A DNA stretch of 64,000 nt from NCBI RefSeq assembly GCF_014297445.1, contig NZ_JACORU010000001.1:372001-436000 (forward strand). The letters are read 5' to 3'. How positions within the stretch are numbered: position 1 is the first letter of the stretch; each line of letters begins with the position of its first letter. The notes beneath the pieces were generated by a model that ran no database searches, was not told the DNA's origin, and saw only the letters and a list, made by a program, of their open reading frames with translations. Shown in pieces: positions 61,776-64,000 of the stretch. The position numbers and the translations under genes were made by a program. This DNA comes from Ramlibacter albus. Its GTDB lineage: Bacteria > Pseudomonadota > Gammaproteobacteria > Burkholderiales > Burkholderiaceae_C.

Positions 61776-64000
61776 ATGCAGACACTCCTGAACACCGCCC
61801 AGGCCACGGCCGGCAACTTCACCTCTGTCACACCCCCCGCCGGCGAAAACGCCGCACCCAACCCCCTCTCCCACTACCAGATCATCCGCCGCAACGGCGC
61901 CGTGGTTCCCTTCGAACCGAACAAGATCGCCATCGCGATGATGAAAGCGTTCCTGGCCGTGCACGGCACGCAGGGCGCCGCTTCCGCCTCCGTCCGCGAG
62001 ACGGTGGACCAGCTCACCCAATCCGTCATGCGCGCCCTCGTGCGCTCGCGCCCGGGCGGCGGCACGTTCCACATCGAAGACGTGCAGGACGCCGTCGAAC
62101 TGGGCCTCATGCGCAGCGGCCAGCACGACGTGGCCCGCGCCTACGTGCTCTATCGCGAGCGCCGCTCGCAGGAGCGCGCCAAGCAGGCGCAGCAGGAAGC
62201 GCCCAAGGCACCCCAGTTCCACGTGCTCGACGCCGGCCAGCGCGTGCCGCTGGACACCGACAAGCTCAAGTCGCTGATCGAAGCGGCTTGCGAGGGCCTG
62301 GGCGCCGACGTCAGCGCCGCGCCCATCGTCGCCGAGACGATGCGCAACCTGTACGACGGCGTGCCGCTCGACGAGGTCTACAAGGCCTCCATCCTCGCCG
62401 CCCGCACGCTGATCGAAAAGGACCCCGACTACACCTACGTCACGGCCCGCCTGCTGCTGCACACGATCTTCAAGGAGATCCTCGGCCGCGAGGTCGCGCC
62501 CGCCGACAAGGCCGAGGCGTACGCCGACTACTTCCCCGGCTTCATCAAGAAGGGCGTGGACAACGAGCTGCTGGACGAGAAGCTCCTCCAGTACGACCTG
62601 AAGCGCCTGGGCGCCGCGCTCAAGGCCGAGCGCGACCTCAAGTTCGACTACCTCGGCCTGCAGACCCTGTACGACCGCTACTTCCTGCACGTGCGCAAGG
62701 CGCGCATCGAGCTGCCGCAGGCCTTCTTCATGCGCGTGGCCATGGGCCTGGCGCTCAACGAGATCGACCGCGAAGCCCGCGCGATCGAGTTCTACGAGGT
62801 GCTGTCGTCCTTCGACTTCATGTCGAGCACGCCCACGCTCTTCAACAGCGGCACGCTGCGCTCGCAGCTGTCGTCGTGCTACCTCACGACCGTGCCGGAC
62901 GACCTGGACGGCATCTACGAGTCGATCAAGGAAAACGCCCTGCTCTCCAAGTTCGCGGGCGGCCTGGGCAACGACTGGACGCGCGTGCGCGCGCTGGGCT
63001 CCCACATCAAGGGCACCAACGGCGAGTCGCAAGGCGTCGTGCCGTTCCTGAAGGTGGTCAACGACACGGCCGTGGCGGTGAACCAGGGCGGCAAGCGCAA
63101 GGGTGCGGTCTGCACCTACCTGGAAAGCTGGCACCTCGACGTCGAGGAGTTCCTGGAGCTGCGCAAGAACACCGGCGACGACCGCCGCCGCACGCATGAC
63201 ATGAACACGGCCAACTGGATCCCCGACCTGTTCATGCGCCGCGTCATGGAAAAGGGCGAGTGGACCCTGTTCTCGCCCTCGTCCGTGCCCGACCTGCACG
63301 ACAAGTTCGGCGCCGAGTTCGAAAAAGCCTACGTGGCCTATGAAGAGAAGGCCAAGCGCGGCGAGATCAAGCCGAGCAAGACCGTGCCGGCCACCGACCT
63401 GTGGCGCAAGATGCTCTCGATGCTGTTCGAGACGGGCCACCCGTGGATCACCTTCAAGGACGCCTGCAACGTCCGCAGCCCGCAGCAGCACGCCGGCGTG
63501 GTGCACTCGTCCAACCTGTGCACGGAGATCACGCTCAACACGTCCGACACCGAGACGGCCGTCTGCAACCTGGGCTCGGTCAACCTGCTGCAGCACCTGA
63601 AGGACGGCAAGGTCGACCACGACAAGCTGAAGCGGACCATCGCCACGGCGATGCGGATGCTCGACAACGTGATCGACATCAACTACTACGCCGTCAAGAA
63701 GGCCCGCGACTCCAACATGCGCCACCGCCCGGTCGGCCTGGGCGTCATGGGCTTCCAGGACGCGCTGTACGAGCTGCGCATCCCTTATGCGTCCGAGCAG
63801 GCCGTCCAGTTCGCCGACGAGTCGATGGAGGCCGTCTGCTACTACGCCTACTGGGCGTCGACCGAGCTGGCCCGCGAGCGCGGCAAGTACTCCAGCTACA
63901 AGGGCTCGCTCTGGGACAAGGGCATCCTGCCGCTGGACACGCTGAACCTGCTGGAGCAGGCCCGCGGCGGCTACGTGGACGTGGACCGCTCGGCCACGCT
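61776..64000 (+). CDS. nrdA: Ribonucleoside-diphosphate reductase, alpha subunit (3' truncated)
   Basis: Large subunit of class I ribonucleotide reductase, reducing NDPs to dNDPs. 741 codons are visible and the gene runs off the right edge. ATG at 61776 follows GAAGAGGAAAC. An N-terminal ATP-cone (YQIIRRNGAVVPFEPNKIAI, about 34-53) is followed by a second, weaker cone-like region (VLDAGQRVPLDTDKLKSL). The active-site cysteines are in place: C368 (QLSSCYLTT), radical-site C582 (NLCTEITLN) and C597 (CNLGSVNL). The N-terminal extension makes it longer than E. coli NrdA, as usual in Burkholderiales. nrdB should lie downstream. Confidence 0.96.
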   Translation, partial: MQTLLNTAQATAGNFTSVTPPAGENAAPNPLSHYQIIRRNGAVVPFEPNKIAIAMMKAFLAVHGTQGAASASVRETVDQLTQSVMRALVRSRPGGGTFHIEDVQDAVELGLMRSGQHDVARAYVLYRERRSQERAKQAQQEAPKAPQFHVLDAGQRVPLDTDKLKSLIEAACEGLGADVSAAPIVAETMRNLYDGVPLDEVYKASILAARTLIEKDPDYTYVTARLLLHTIFKEILGREVAPADKAEAYADYFPGFIKKGVDNELLDEKLLQYDLKRLGAALKAERDLKFDYLGLQTLYDRYFLHVRKARIELPQAFFMRVAMGLALNEIDREARAIEFYEVLSSFDFMSSTPTLFNSGTLRSQLSSCYLTTVPDDLDGIYESIKENALLSKFAGGLGNDWTRVRALGSHIKGTNGESQGVVPFLKVVNDTAVAVNQGGKRKGAVCTYLESWHLDVEEFLELRKNTGDDRRRTHDMNTANWIPDLFMRRVMEKGEWTLFSPSSVPDLHDKFGAEFEKAYVAYEEKAKRGEIKPSKTVPATDLWRKMLSMLFETGHPWITFKDACNVRSPQQHAGVVHSSNLCTEITLNTSDTETAVCNLGSVNLLQHLKDGKVDHDKLKRTIATAMRMLDNVIDINYYAVKKARDSNMRHRPVGLGVMGFQDALYELRIPYASEQAVQFADESMEAVCYYAYWASTELARERGKYSSYKGSLWDKGILPLDTLNLLEQARGGYVDVDRSAT

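Noticed and set aside
61686..63725. 679-codon minus-strand frame opposite nrdA
   Set aside because: Antisense shadow of nrdA; it begins inside nrdA and has no recognisable motif.

Overview
This 64 kb window comes from the chromosome of a high-GC betaproteobacterium, most likely a Burkholderiales member of the Comamonadaceae (Ramlibacter/Variovorax-like). That placement is inferred from protein character and gene order: rubredoxin-pilGHIJ-chpA, dusB-fis-purH, yqgE-ruvX-pyrRB, ypjD-pilSR-ampD. Coding density is very high. Genes often overlap by 1-4 bases (ATGA, GTGA, TGATG) or run tail to tail. I see no prophage, integrase, transposase or CRISPR array.

Layout. 1-2.2 kb: the 3' part of an iron-type ABC ATPase gene, then a RelA/SpoT-like nucleotidyltransferase-domain protein. 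2.1-6.6 kb (minus): a coupled operon yqgE-ruvX-pyrR-pyrB-pyrC' (a dihydroorotase homologue lacking its metal ligands)-plsC. 6.7-8 kb: a DNA photolyase gene carrying an in-frame palindromic repeat. 8-18.2 kb (minus): rubredoxin and the type IV pilus chemosensory operon pilG-pilH-pilI-pilJ-chpA, where ChpA is 2119 residues. 18.4-25.1 kb: thiD-hemL (plus), dusB-fis-purH (minus), a YqaA-like membrane protein and ychF. 25.1-33.1 kb: a 7TM receptor with degenerate GGDEF domain, a MOSC protein, a UbiH-type hydroxylase, dsbC, an M61 peptidase, a DUF3108 protein and a small membrane protein. 33.1-37.6 kb: phenylacetate genes paaG-paaI-paaK behind a TetR-type palindrome, an orphan ABC substrate-binding protein and a crotonase. 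37.6-40.2 kb: ECF sigma factor plus putative anti-sigma partner, tRNA-Met(CAU) with terminator, and a PAP2-like protein. 40.2-45.4 kb: an unusual Ser/Thr-kinase/histidine-kinase fusion followed by an MFS transporter and a TonB-dependent receptor. 45.4-50.4 kb: DUF4242, AraC regulator, DUF4399, Nudix-like, quinone oxidoreductase, and a transglutaminase/TPR lipoprotein. 50.5-56.5 kb: a small exported protein, miaB, an OmpA-type barrel ending in a polyproline tail, an L,D-transpeptidase, a PAS histidine kinase and ffh. 56.6-61.4 kb: ypjD, a PP0621-type protein, pilS, pilR, ampD. 61.4-64 kb: a regulatory region with two NrdR boxes and the 5' part of nrdA, which runs off the window.

Themes. Type IV pilus control appears twice (Pil-Chp and PilSR). 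Two histidine kinases about 12 kb apart share the same atypical H-box and ATPase module; one is fused to a Ser/Thr kinase domain and sits directly before a transporter/receptor pair. Best candidates for something little described: the RelA/SpoT-like protein, the compact kinase fusion with its MFS/TonB neighbours, the repeat inside the photolyase gene, and the OmpA barrel with no peptidoglycan-binding domain. Most of the rest is conserved housekeeping. All family calls are from reading the sequence; no database search was run.
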